Source: Ketobacter sp963922875 | GTDB lineage: Bacteria; Pseudomonadota; Gammaproteobacteria; Pseudomonadales; Ketobacteraceae | Assembly: GCA_963922875.1 (NCBI GenBank) | Contig: CAWUJH010000011.1 | Location: 84,053 to 148,052, forward strand | Length of the DNA: 64,000 bases | Direction of reading: 5' to 3' | Part shown: in pieces, positions 35,440 to 44,748 of the stretch | Numbering within the stretch: position 1 is the first letter of the stretch | Layout of the letters: every line of letters starts with the position of its first letter | Program-made: the position numbers and the translations under genes | Notes under the pieces: generated by a model | Database searches by the model: none | Told to the model about the DNA's origin: nothing | Seen by the model: the letters and a program-made list of their open reading frames with translations, nothing else

Positions 35440-35465
35440 CCTGCTTTCTAGCTATCGAGATTAAC

Positions 35466-36869
35466 ATGACGAACAATGGACTTATTCGCGACAATATTAA
35501 TCAATTTGCCTTTGTCTATCGTTTGATGGACTTTTTGGTAATCCAGTTTTGTTTGTACTTCGCTTCCTGGCTACACAATGGCTGGTACACCATAAACTTC
35601 CTGATACTCGCGCTGGTTGCCAATCTATGTTATTCATTTGTGGCAGAGATGTTCTGGCTGTACCGCTCCTGGCGGTCGAGTGCAATGAAGGAACTACTTT
35701 TTAACACGTTGATGAGCTGGGCCATCACCCTGTTTCCGGTCATGCTGTTCATCTTCTTTTCCAAATCCTCTGAGGACTATTCACGCTTATCACTGGGGAC
35801 CTGGTTTGTGCTCACCGCCTACTGCCTGTGCGGCTGGCGCTTCGCCTTTCGGCAATTTCTTTTCCACATGCGTCGCAAGGGTCATAACACGCGCAAAGTA
35901 GGTATCGTTGGTTTATCCGATGGCTCTGGCTGCCGATTAGCCAATGAGATTCTGGAACACCCAGAAATGGGCTACAAACTCATTGGTGTATTCGACGATC
36001 GCAACGCGAGCCGCTTGAACACGAACTACCAGTCTCTTTATCAGGGCAACGTTGAAGACGGAGTGCAACGCGCTAAGAATGGCGAACTCGACGTCCTGTT
36101 CATTGCTTTACCCATGACCGCTAAAGATCGAATCGATAAAATACTACGTCTTTTGGGTGACACCACAGTGGATGTCCACCTGATTCCAGATTTCTTTGTT
36201 TACAACCTGCTTCATGCCCGTATGGGACAGGTTGGTAACATTCAAACCGTTAGCATCTACGATACCCCCATGCGCGGCGGCTGGTCCGTACTGAAACGAC
36301 TGGAAGACTTGGTACTGGCAACCATCATCCTTGCGGTCATTGCGGTTCCCATGCTGGCCATTGCCATCGGCATTCGCCTGACTTCCAAGGGACCAGTTAT
36401 TTTTAAACAGGATCGTTACGGACTGGATGGCCAAAAAATCAAAGTTTGGAAATTCCGCACCATGCGTACCACTGAAAACGGCGCACAGGTTACCCAGGCG
36501 ACTCGCAATGATAGCCGCATAACGCCATTCGGCGCTTTCCTTCGACGCACCTCGCTGGATGAGCTACCCCAGTTCTTCAATGTCCTGCAAGGCACCATGT
36601 CAGTGGTGGGACCACGCCCTCATGCCGTCGCTCACAATGAAGGGTTCCGCAAACAGGTGGATTACTACATGCTGCGCCACAAAATGAAACCAGGCATCAC
36701 TGGCTGGGCACAGATTAATGGCTGGCGTGGTGAAACAGACACCCTGGAAAAAATGCAGATGCGAATTCAATATGATCTGGAATACATTCAGAACTGGTCT
36801 TTGCTAATGGATTTTCAAATTATTCTTGCCACTTTCTCTAAAGGCTTTGTCAGCAAGAACGCTTACTGA
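35466..36869 (+). CDS. Undecaprenyl-phosphate sugar phosphotransferase (WcaJ/PssY-type priming enzyme)
   Basis: This polyprenyl glycosylphosphotransferase loads the first sugar-1-phosphate onto undecaprenyl phosphate for exopolysaccharide synthesis. The 467-residue product has four N-terminal helices (about 15-135), a CoA-binding-like middle domain (KVGIVGLSDGSG, IGVFDDRNASR), a fifth helix, and the catalytic bacterial-sugar-transferase domain. That domain shows FKQDRYGLDGQKIKVWKFRTM, RRTSLDELPQFFNVLQG and VGPRPHAVAHN. I chose the ATG at 35466; an upstream TTG at 35436 is also in frame. The product is most like glucose transferases, but specificity is inferred. Confidence 0.88.
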   Translation: MTNNGLIRDNINQFAFVYRLMDFLVIQFCLYFASWLHNGWYTINFLILALVANLCYSFVAEMFWLYRSWRSSAMKELLFNTLMSWAITLFPVMLFIFFSKSSEDYSRLSLGTWFVLTAYCLCGWRFAFRQFLFHMRRKGHNTRKVGIVGLSDGSGCRLANEILEHPEMGYKLIGVFDDRNASRLNTNYQSLYQGNVEDGVQRAKNGELDVLFIALPMTAKDRIDKILRLLGDTTVDVHLIPDFFVYNLLHARMGQVGNIQTVSIYDTPMRGGWSVLKRLEDLVLATIILAVIAVPMLAIAIGIRLTSKGPVIFKQDRYGLDGQKIKVWKFRTMRTTENGAQVTQATRNDSRITPFGAFLRRTSLDELPQFFNVLQGTMSVVGPRPHAVAHNEGFRKQVDYYMLRHKMKPGITGWAQINGWRGETDTLEKMQMRIQYDLEYIQNWSLLMDFQIILATFSKGFVSKNAY

Positions 36870-36878
36870 CCCTAAGCC

Positions 36879-36916
36879 AAAAAAAAGCGCCAGGTAATAA
36901 GCTTGGCGCTTTTTTT
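36879..36916. terminator. Strong bidirectional terminator
   Basis: An A-run plus AGCGCCA (36879-36892) pairs with TGGCGCT plus a T-run (36904-36916) around an 11-base loop. The symmetric A and T runs make it active in both directions, between the convergent transferase and pssE-like genes. Confidence 0.85.
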
Positions 36917-36962
36917 ATTCTATCGTTCGCTTCCCTTTGATGGTTATGCTTTTACTTCCCTG

Positions 36963-37448
36963 TTAGTCGCTCAACACAAAAGAACGAATACCTTCAATCA
37001 ATTCGGGTGAGGCCTGTAATGGGGCTTTATCAAATACATTAGCATCACGCTTGAGAGAGGCCTCAATAGCCTCGTCCAACAGGTTGATATCTTCAACTAT
37101 GGAAATAAGATCAAAATGCTCGAACTTTCGAGCCGTATCCAATTGGTGATCACTACGATGCTCTCCCAAACCACTTTTACGTGGCACCAGTACCATAGAT
37201 TTGGAGTTTTCCAACCCGGCAATAATGGTACCCATACCCACGTGAGCAACGATAAGCTCCGCTTGATCGAAGTGTCGAGCGAACTCAATAGGTCCGATCT
37301 TCTCTTTAAACTTAATAAACTTAGGTTTAAATCCACCCTCACCAATCTGGGCAAATACTTCGTGCTCAGGATGGGCTTCAGCCCACTTATCCAAGCGCTT
37401 AATCAGCCGATCAAACGGCAACTGAGTACCTACCGTCACAAAAATCAC
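36963..37448 (-). CDS. PssE/Alg13-like glycosyltransferase subunit
   Basis: This 161-residue soluble protein matches the C-terminal half of GT28-type glycosyltransferases (MIFVTVGTQLPFDRLI, then VAHVGMGTIIAGLENSK, the nucleotide-sugar site). In the split Alg13/Alg14 or PssE/PssD pairs it is the catalytic half and needs the membrane half. It overlaps the 3' end of the pssD-like gene by four bases (ATGA), so the two are translationally coupled. Confidence 0.85.
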   Translation of the reverse strand: MIFVTVGTQLPFDRLIKRLDKWAEAHPEHEVFAQIGEGGFKPKFIKFKEKIGPIEFARHFDQAELIVAHVGMGTIIAGLENSKSMVLVPRKSGLGEHRSDHQLDTARKFEHFDLISIVEDINLLDEAIEASLKRDANVFDKAPLQASPELIEGIRSFVLSD

Positions 37449-37927
37449 AAAACAGCACCCAAATATTTTGGTCCCTCAGGCTTGGCCAGGTGTGGCCATT
37501 GGGTCAGATACATGTCCGCATAAGGGGCAATACGACTTCCACTCAGGGACAACTTATCAACATTCGCCAAACTGTCCAGCCAAATAGTTTTCTTACCCAT
37601 TTTTTTTGCAAACAATAACGCAAAAAACCCCGATGAAGCACCGGTAGATACCACCACATCGGGCTTTACCCGTAGCAGTAAAAAAAACACTTTGATCGCC
37701 TGCCACACAAGCATTAACTTACTATCCATAGAGGCATCAGGAATACTGTAAAAAGGATACTCTGGAACCGTTTCGCGATATTTTTCGTCAGTACAGGCAA
37801 ACGTCATATTCATGCTTTCGAAGGCAGGCAGCAAGCGCAGCATTTGGGTCCAATGCCCGCCACTGGAAGACAACAACAACACTTTGGGTGCCTTAGAAAG
37901 GCCACCCTCCAAACTCTGATTTACCAT
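37445..37927 (-). CDS. PssD/Alg14-like glycosyltransferase membrane subunit
   Basis: The 160-residue product has the Alg14 signature KVLLLSSSGGHWTQML, one hydrophobic anchor segment (LVWQAIKVFFLLL) and VSTGASSGFFALLFAKKMGKKTIWLDS. It recruits the PssE-like subunit to the membrane to form an active transferase that adds the second sugar of an exopolysaccharide repeat. In rhizobia the pair adds glucuronic acid; specificity here is unknown. Neighbouring context is the WcaJ-type priming enzyme. Confidence 0.85.
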   Translation of the reverse strand: MVNQSLEGGLSKAPKVLLLSSSGGHWTQMLRLLPAFESMNMTFACTDEKYRETVPEYPFYSIPDASMDSKLMLVWQAIKVFFLLLRVKPDVVVSTGASSGFFALLFAKKMGKKTIWLDSLANVDKLSLSGSRIAPYADMYLTQWPHLAKPEGPKYLGAVL

Positions 37928-38373
37928 ACTAACTCACCAGTGATTGCTGCACTTTATTTTTACTTTAAACGATTATTTCAACACGATTAACATATGGCTG
38001 GCGTTGCTAAGTGAGGCATTCTTATATCATAGACGACTTGGCAATACCATTTACACCAGTACGTATGGCGCTAATTATAGCCCAACAGCACCCGAACCAT
38101 CGCTGCGAACAACAAATTCCAGCAATCCATAAAAATTTAGCAGAATATTCTGTTTAGCACAGGAATAACTCGAAATTAGCAACAATATTTCGCAGCCTTC
38201 GCCTTACACTTTATTCAACGGCTCAGGGCATTCCAGCGGGTTCTCCACAAGAGGCCCGTAGCGGACGTTAGCCAAGCTTACCCAGCCATTAACTAGCGCC
38301 AGGTGAACAATATCCTGATTTACCTTCCGCGCCCAGCCACCTTAAACCACCTTGAATAGACAGGAGATCCAAC
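37928..38373. other. Intergenic region between pssD-like and leuA
   Basis: This 446-base region has no supported reading frame. Its most regular element is the palindrome CAGAATATTCTG at 38141-38152. Before leuA I see no Leu-rich leader peptide and no hairpin followed by a T-run, so classical leu attenuation is not supported. Confidence 0.5.
38141..38152. promoter_or_regulatory. 12-bp perfect palindrome upstream of leuA
   Basis: CAGAATATTCTG is a perfect palindrome 222 bases before the leuA start. It agrees with about 12 of 15 positions of the Lrp consensus I recall (YAGHAWATTWTDCTR). An Lrp-family gene lies 3 kb away. An operator is plausible; the regulator is inferred. Confidence 0.3.
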
Positions 38374-40065
38374 GTGCCATTCGACTATCGCAAGTATGCC
38401 ACATACAGACCTTTAAAGTTACCGGACCGAACCTGGCCCGATCAACAGATTACTGAAGCACCTACTTGGTGCAGTGTAGACTTGCGCGATGGCAATCAAG
38501 CTCTCATCGATCCCATGACTGTGACTGAAAAACTACGGCTTTTTGAACTATTAGTCAAAGTTGGATTTACTGAAATCGAAGTGGGCTTTCCTGCGGCATC
38601 GCAACCTGATTTTGATTTTGTCCGCGCCCTAATTGAAAAAAATCTTATTCCTGACAACGTCACGATTCAGGTGTTGACTCAAGCCCGTGCAGAATTGATT
38701 CAACGCACCTTCACCGCAGTAAGGGGAGCAAAACGCGCCATTGTTCATTTATATAATTCTACTTCTCCCATTCAACGCCGCCAAGTATTCGGGCTTGATG
38801 AAGCTGGGATCATTGCTATCGCCCAAACAGGCGCTGAAGAGGTACTACGTCAGGCACGCCAACGACCTGATACGCAATGGGGTTTTCAATATTCACCAGA
38901 GAGCTTCACAGCCACTGAGCCAGAATTTGCTGTCGCTATTTGTAATGCTGTACTTGATGTATGGCAACCGACACCGGCGCAACCGGCCATTATTAACTTA
39001 CCCGCCACGGTAGAAGTAACTTCGCCTAACTTGTTCGCAGATCAAGTGGAATACTTTGGTCGCCATGTAGCTCACCGTGATTCGGTCATTATTAGCCTCC
39101 ATACTCATAATGACCGAGGTTGTGCAGTGGCAGCGGCAGAACTGGGTGTAATGGCCGGGGCTCAAAGAATTGAAGGCACCTTGCTGGGCAATGGTGAACG
39201 CACCGGTAATATGGACATTATTACCATGGCGATGAATTTGTACAGCCAAGGCATCGACCCAAAGCTTAACTTGAGCGCAATGGATGAAATCATCAGTGTC
39301 GTACAAGCCGTAACTAAGTTACCGATTCACCCCCGTCATCCGTACGCTGGAGAACTGGTTTACACCGCATTTTCCGGTAGTCATCAAGACGCCATTCGAA
39401 AGTGCCTAACGCAATACAACGAGAAGAAACCTTGGCAAGTCGCGTACCTGCCAATCGACCCCCGCGATCTGGGCCGCGACTATGAAGCGGTGGTTCGCAT
39501 AAACAGCCAGTCAGGCAAAGGTGGCGTTGCATTCGTGATGGAGCAGGAATTTGGTATCAAGTTACCACGCTGGTTGCAGATTGCTCTCAGCCAGCTGGTT
39601 CAGGGCGATGCCGAGACATCCGCTCGGGAAGTTTCACCAGAGAGAATAAAAACGCTGTTTGACCAGCATTTTCTGCGCCAAGCGCCCCTCAGGGTAAGCA
39701 GTTATCGAATGGAACATCAAAGTAACCAACATATTCAATTCACGCTGCAATATGCAGAGCAACTGATTGCCATTGATGCCATTGGTCAAGGAGCGCTCGC
39801 GGCTTTCTGTCATGGTATCGGTCAGCATTTTAATATTGAATTCGACATCCTTGACTATGAGGAGCATAGCCTTGAACACAATCGCGATAGCGCCGCCATA
39901 GCCATGGTGCAGATTGGCTGCCTGGGGCATCGCTACCAAGGAGTGGCCATTCACCAAGACTCCATGCTGGCATCGTTAAATGCCACCACTGCGGCAATCA
40001 ACCAGGCTTTAGCGTCCGGAAAAATTGCCTTGGAGATGCCACTTAAACGCTCAAAAACTGGTTAA
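38374..40065 (+). CDS. leuA: 2-isopropylmalate synthase, long (type 2) form
   Basis: LeuA condenses acetyl-CoA with 2-oxoisovalerate, the committed leucine step. The 563-residue product is the long form: DLRDGNQALIDPMT, SLHTHNDRGCAVAAAELG and GTLLGNGERTGNMDI form the catalytic TIM barrel. A C-terminal regulatory domain (about 440-555) is the site of leucine feedback. The start codon is GTG, with AGGAGA eight bases upstream. It stands alone with no other leu gene nearby and is followed by a hairpin terminator. Confidence 0.95.
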   Translation: MPFDYRKYATYRPLKLPDRTWPDQQITEAPTWCSVDLRDGNQALIDPMTVTEKLRLFELLVKVGFTEIEVGFPAASQPDFDFVRALIEKNLIPDNVTIQVLTQARAELIQRTFTAVRGAKRAIVHLYNSTSPIQRRQVFGLDEAGIIAIAQTGAEEVLRQARQRPDTQWGFQYSPESFTATEPEFAVAICNAVLDVWQPTPAQPAIINLPATVEVTSPNLFADQVEYFGRHVAHRDSVIISLHTHNDRGCAVAAAELGVMAGAQRIEGTLLGNGERTGNMDIITMAMNLYSQGIDPKLNLSAMDEIISVVQAVTKLPIHPRHPYAGELVYTAFSGSHQDAIRKCLTQYNEKKPWQVAYLPIDPRDLGRDYEAVVRINSQSGKGGVAFVMEQEFGIKLPRWLQIALSQLVQGDAETSAREVSPERIKTLFDQHFLRQAPLRVSSYRMEHQSNQHIQFTLQYAEQLIAIDAIGQGALAAFCHGIGQHFNIEFDILDYEEHSLEHNRDSAAIAMVQIGCLGHRYQGVAIHQDSMLASLNATTAAINQALASGKIALEMPLKRSKTG

Positions 40066-40093
40066 GATGTAACCCTCTGATCCCACCTAGCTG

Positions 40094-40139
40094 GAGACTG
40101 ACCGGTTGATGCAAACCGATTAGTCTCTGCGTCCTTTTT
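40094..40139 (+). terminator. Terminator after leuA
   Basis: GAGACT (40094-40099) pairs with AGTCTC (40122-40127), and an inner CGGTT/AACCG extends the stem. CTTTTT follows six bases later. The distance of the T-run from the stem lowers confidence slightly. Confidence 0.55.
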
Positions 40140-40200
40140 AGACCATAATAACAATCTGAACCTATCCTAATAAACCCTGTCACGATAAGGCAGTACCCGT

Positions 40201-42378
40201 TTGGTGCATGCAAAAACTAGATTCAGCCACAACTTGATTCTTTTACTTATGCTGAGTTATAGCAACAGCGGTTTTAGCCTGAGTAAGCACTTATTTGATT
40301 TGTCATTAGAAGAACTCACCAAAGTTGAAGTAGCTAGCGTTACTGAAACAGCCATTCACACCAGTCCGGCCGCCACCTCCGTCATTACCTATCAGGATAT
40401 CCAAGCATCCAACGCACGCAGTCTCAATGAATTACTGGAAATATACGTGCCCGGTTTGCAGTGGATTAAACATCAGTACGGCTTCTCTCATTTAGGCACA
40501 AGGGGCATTATGAGTGACCGCGACGACAAATATTTGTTGTTGGTTAACGGCCAAGTCATGAATCAGCACACCATCGCCGGAGCGATTAGTGAACGAGATC
40601 TGCTTATGCTTTCTGACATTAAAAGAATCGAGGTTATCCGAGGACCTGGCTCCGCCTTGTACGGGCTTGGTGCCGTTTCCATGGTAATTCATATCGAAAC
40701 TTTCAGCGCCTTTGAAGAGTCTGATAGGTCCACCACTAAACTGGGCCTGGATCAAAACTATGCCAGCCAGGAACTATCATGGAGCGCATCCCTAGGTGAC
40801 AGTGCTATGTCATACTTCTACTTGGCAGCGGCAAAAGCAGAAGGTGCAGATGATGCAGACGCCCCGCTGCGGTTTGCTACTGATTTCACCTCCAACTGGG
40901 GCGACACTATAACGGCAGGGGAAGACGCCAGTGTGGGATTTTCTGCGGACCAGGCGTCGTACCACGATCGCGCGCCCATCAAGCTGCACTGGCAACTGGA
41001 TTGGCACGATGCCACGATTTGGGCGCGCTATACTCGAGGTGGTGAAACCGTGGCCACCAGTACCCTAAATGCAGCAGCACCACCAAAAGGTCGAAGCGTT
41101 GAGATCAGCCCTGACGTTGGCCCCTATGCACCCATTGAACTAGGCTACCAACAGTTCACTCTGGCTAGCCAATGGCAGCAATTTATTAATTCGCGATGGC
41201 GTCTGCAATACGATGTGAGCTATAACCTAATTGACTACGAACGCTTCATCAGTATTGAGCCTGCGGCTTTTGGCGGACCCCGAGTTGAATCTCATAGCGA
41301 AGATCGCACCCAATTCAAAGCGTATGGCCATCGACACAGCACTCACCAACAATTAGCGTTGGGGTTCGAGTGGTCTTACGAACGTTTCGGCAGAGACAGC
41401 CCTGGTTATCCTCAGCAGCCTGCCAGTTCCGCATTGTATTTAAATGACATGCCGAGTTGGAACATCAACGTTGTTTCTCTGGTGGCAGAGTATCAGCGAC
41501 AACTCGCGCAGAGTTTAACGCTCTTCATCGGTGGCCGCACAGACAAACATACCTATTCCGATTGGTTGCTCTCACCACGCATTGGCTTAGTCAAACAAAT
41601 AGATTCTGATTATTTAAAGCTAACATTGAGCCGTTCTCAGCGGATGAACTTTGACGGCGAATTACGTCTTGCCTACGAAGCTGGCAACCGCAATACCGAT
41701 CCAGAAACCTTAAACGCCCTTGAGCTACGCTGGGAACACATAATGGATAACAGCTGGTTAGCGGTTTCCTGGTTTTACTACGATCTCGATGTCATCGGCT
41801 TCAAATCCATACCTAATGATGTCGGCAACAATGTGGTTATCGCTAATCAAAAACAATGGGGGGCTGAATTTGAGTGGGTGCAACGTTTTCACGATTTCCA
41901 GTTCATTTTCTCCCACGCCCACACTTATCTACTGGATTTCACGTTACTGGATGAGGGCAACTCACTGATCAGCGTCTACCCAAATGGCTTCGGCAAACAT
42001 CTGAATAACTGGAGCCAGGACATCACCAAGTTAACCGTGAACTATCGTCTATCCCCCCAATGGTCCCTGTATAATGCCTTTATCTATTACTGGGGATTCC
42101 AAGGTATCGATGACTGGACCACATGGGACAGCCAGCAGCTACCTGCGGCAAGTGTGCTAAGAGAGGCCGATCAGACCGAGATTTATCAACCCAACCTCTA
42201 TTGGAATCTTGGCGCCACGTATAATATAACGGAACAAATAAGCTGGACCATTACTGGTCATTACTTGGCGGGATTATTCGATAAGTCTTTAAATAAACGT
42301 AACTACTTTGCGGCCTCTAGCGCGTATCGTATACAAGCTCCTGCTCTCACCATTAAATTTGAGTATGAGTTCGAGTAA
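40201..42378 (+). CDS. TonB-dependent receptor-like outer membrane protein
   Basis: The 725-residue product has a signal peptide (NLILLLMLSYSNSGFS), a plug domain (about 35-165) and a 22-strand-type barrel. In the plug, TSVITYQDIQASNARSLNELL and IKRIEVIRGPGSALYGLGAVSMVIHI match the family. The start is TTG at 40201 or GTG at 40204; AAGG lies about ten bases upstream, and no in-frame ATG precedes the signal peptide. No Fur-box-like sequence is visible upstream, so iron control is not supported. The ligand is unknown. A sensor kinase follows after 40 bases. Confidence 0.83.
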   Translation: MVHAKTRFSHNLILLLMLSYSNSGFSLSKHLFDLSLEELTKVEVASVTETAIHTSPAATSVITYQDIQASNARSLNELLEIYVPGLQWIKHQYGFSHLGTRGIMSDRDDKYLLLVNGQVMNQHTIAGAISERDLLMLSDIKRIEVIRGPGSALYGLGAVSMVIHIETFSAFEESDRSTTKLGLDQNYASQELSWSASLGDSAMSYFYLAAAKAEGADDADAPLRFATDFTSNWGDTITAGEDASVGFSADQASYHDRAPIKLHWQLDWHDATIWARYTRGGETVATSTLNAAAPPKGRSVEISPDVGPYAPIELGYQQFTLASQWQQFINSRWRLQYDVSYNLIDYERFISIEPAAFGGPRVESHSEDRTQFKAYGHRHSTHQQLALGFEWSYERFGRDSPGYPQQPASSALYLNDMPSWNINVVSLVAEYQRQLAQSLTLFIGGRTDKHTYSDWLLSPRIGLVKQIDSDYLKLTLSRSQRMNFDGELRLAYEAGNRNTDPETLNALELRWEHIMDNSWLAVSWFYYDLDVIGFKSIPNDVGNNVVIANQKQWGAEFEWVQRFHDFQFIFSHAHTYLLDFTLLDEGNSLISVYPNGFGKHLNNWSQDITKLTVNYRLSPQWSLYNAFIYYWGFQGIDDWTTWDSQQLPAASVLREADQTEIYQPNLYWNLGATYNITEQISWTITGHYLAGLFDKSLNKRNYFAASSAYRIQAPALTIKFEYEFE

Positions 42379-42418
42379 TCGCCATCATCTTAATCACAAC
42401 CAGTGCTAGACTTAGGCA

Positions 42419-44716
42419 ATGAATAATCCATCACTCCTTACTACAATACTGATCAACGGATTACTCGCCGTACTTTATTGTATAACCGCGCTCAGCGTGG
42501 AGGTGCTGGCAATCCCACCGGATTTTGCCACTCCGGTGTGGCCGGCGGCCGGTGTTGCCTTGGGCTTTTTGCTGATCTATGGCCATAAAGTTGCTCCAGG
42601 AGTCTTTCTCGGGGCTTTTTGCGCCAATACCCTGCTTTCGCTATTTCGTGACTACCCAATAGATACTACTGCGCTGATGCTGGCACTAGGAATCTCGATT
42701 GGCGCAACCTTGCAACCCATGGCGGCCCGATTGTTACTGATAAAATTTAAAGCAATGCCTCAACAATTGGCCAGCGGTACCGATATTGCTCGATTCGTAT
42801 TACTCGCCGGTCCTATTAGTTGCCTGATCAGTGCTAGCAATGGAGTAGGATTTTTAATTTGGCTGGACTTTATTCCCGCTACTGATTGGCTGAGCAACAG
42901 CCTTGTGTGGTGGGCTGGTGACAGCATTGGCGCTTTGGTAATGACACCCTTGGTATTACGCTTATTGCAATTTAGCAAACAAACTCAGAATCAAGTGTGG
43001 CAAACCTCTTCCTTACCATTCATTTTTCTGGTTATGGTAATTGCGTTATTCTTCCACGTGCGAAACCTCGAACAAAAAAATCGCAATGACCATTTGGCCG
43101 ATCTAGGCGGCCAATTTCAAGCGTCGTTTATCGCTAAAATCATGGAACTCAATACCATTCTCGATTCCATAAAAAGTTTTTATGAAGCCAGTGATTTCGT
43201 ATCCATCGATGAATTTGCCGTCTATTGCAAACCCTTAGTGGACAAACGCCCGGAAATTAATGTGATTGAATGGTTGCCTTTAATAAAAGACAAAGAACGG
43301 GATTCATTCGAACGCTATATGCGAGAAAATGGCATGCCCTCTTTCCAAATTAAAACCTGGCGCCCCGATGGAAAATTCAAGCCAGCAACTCAAAAGCCAG
43401 ATTATGTGCCGATAACCTATGTCCACCCAATCGAAGGCAATGAATTGATTATGGGAATGGACGTACTCACTTTACCCATGCGAGAGAGTCAAATACGCGA
43501 AGCCTTAAGCAGCGGCCAATCCTATCTTACCGGGCCCTTAAAGCTGATGCAGCAAAATGGTGAGCGTCTATCGTACATCATTGTTTCACCAACCCGAGAC
43601 AAAACACACGAGAGTCACTTTGGGCTTATTCAAATTATTTTTTATATAGATGACGTCTTAAAAAGTACGGCAATGGATTCAGAAGTTCTCTCCGCTCTTA
43701 AGATTGACGACATTACCCAACGGAGCAACCCAATAAGCATTCATGACATTGAAGAATCCTATCCCAATTCCGTCTGGGAATCACGCTTCAAGTTGCTGCA
43801 ACATGAGATAAGACTTCAGCTTTATCCCACCTATGGGCTAATCAAACAGTTGTCTTCTTGGCAAAGCTACGCGCTCTTGATTGGTGGCCTATTCTATGTC
43901 GCAATGCTGGAGGCGGTATTGATGTCTATTATGACCCGCCAACGTTTTGTAGAAAAACAAGTCGCGATAAAAACTCATGAACTGGCCCAAGCAAAGAATG
44001 AGGCTGAACGCGCCAGTCAAGCAAAAACAGCCTTTCTAGCCAGTATGTCTCACGAGTTTCGCACCCCTTTAAATGCAGTTATTGGATTTACTCACCGAGT
44101 ACTCACCCGCTCTGCAGACAAGCTTGATGAACGCTCTATTGATGCGTTAAAAATTGTGGAAAAGAACGGTCATCATTTGCTGGGATTAATCAACGATATA
44201 TTGGACATTACCAAAGTGGAGGCTGGTCGCCTGCAGCTTAATTTTAGCGAAATTTCATTGGCTGATTTATTAAGCGAAGCTCAACAAGAATTCGTACTTG
44301 CAGCGCAAGCAAAAGAAACAAACATAGCGCTTGATTGCAAGTTTGATAAAACAATCGAGGGCGATGAAAAAAGGCTGCGCCAGATAATATTAAATCTTGT
44401 CTCTAATGCCATTAAGTTTACCCAAAAAGGAACCATCACTCTCAGCATTGCCTCCCGCCGGGTTGGAAACGTCGCCGGCGTAATACTGACTGTGCAAGAT
44501 AGTGGAACCGGTATTGCCGAAGAAGACTTACCCAAACTGTTCAAAAAATTTGAGAAAATTTCTACCACCGCAAGCCTCAACCCTCAGGGCACGGGGTTGG
44601 GTCTGGCGCTGGTAAAAGAAATGGTGCAACTACACCATGGACAAGTGAGCTTGAACAGTAAACTTGGGGAAGGATCGGCGTTCAGTATTTGGTTACCTGA
44701 ACGCCAACCTGAATAA
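42419..44716 (+). CDS. MASE1-CHASE sensor histidine kinase
   Basis: The 765-residue product has an N-terminal MASE1 membrane domain (about 1-215; PVWPAAGVALGFLL) and a periplasmic CHASE domain (about 235-480) bounded by two helices. The cytoplasmic kinase core has H-box MSHEFRTPLNAVIGF, N-box NLVSNAIKFTQKG, DSGTGI and GTGLGLALVKEM. It has no receiver domain and no response regulator gene adjoins it. The TonB-type receptor upstream on the same strand suggests linked sensing and uptake, which is an inference from position. Confidence 0.87.
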   Translation: MNNPSLLTTILINGLLAVLYCITALSVEVLAIPPDFATPVWPAAGVALGFLLIYGHKVAPGVFLGAFCANTLLSLFRDYPIDTTALMLALGISIGATLQPMAARLLLIKFKAMPQQLASGTDIARFVLLAGPISCLISASNGVGFLIWLDFIPATDWLSNSLVWWAGDSIGALVMTPLVLRLLQFSKQTQNQVWQTSSLPFIFLVMVIALFFHVRNLEQKNRNDHLADLGGQFQASFIAKIMELNTILDSIKSFYEASDFVSIDEFAVYCKPLVDKRPEINVIEWLPLIKDKERDSFERYMRENGMPSFQIKTWRPDGKFKPATQKPDYVPITYVHPIEGNELIMGMDVLTLPMRESQIREALSSGQSYLTGPLKLMQQNGERLSYIIVSPTRDKTHESHFGLIQIIFYIDDVLKSTAMDSEVLSALKIDDITQRSNPISIHDIEESYPNSVWESRFKLLQHEIRLQLYPTYGLIKQLSSWQSYALLIGGLFYVAMLEAVLMSIMTRQRFVEKQVAIKTHELAQAKNEAERASQAKTAFLASMSHEFRTPLNAVIGFTHRVLTRSADKLDERSIDALKIVEKNGHHLLGLINDILDITKVEAGRLQLNFSEISLADLLSEAQQEFVLAAQAKETNIALDCKFDKTIEGDEKRLRQIILNLVSNAIKFTQKGTITLSIASRRVGNVAGVILTVQDSGTGIAEEDLPKLFKKFEKISTTASLNPQGTGLGLALVKEMVQLHHGQVSLNSKLGEGSAFSIWLPERQPE

Positions 44717-44748
44717 ACAGAGGGTTAAAATTCCCTTAGCGAATAAAA

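Noticed and set aside
40066..40200. Fur box before the TonB-type receptor
   Set aside because: No GATAAT-type repeat with acceptable match was found; the region is explained by the leuA terminator.
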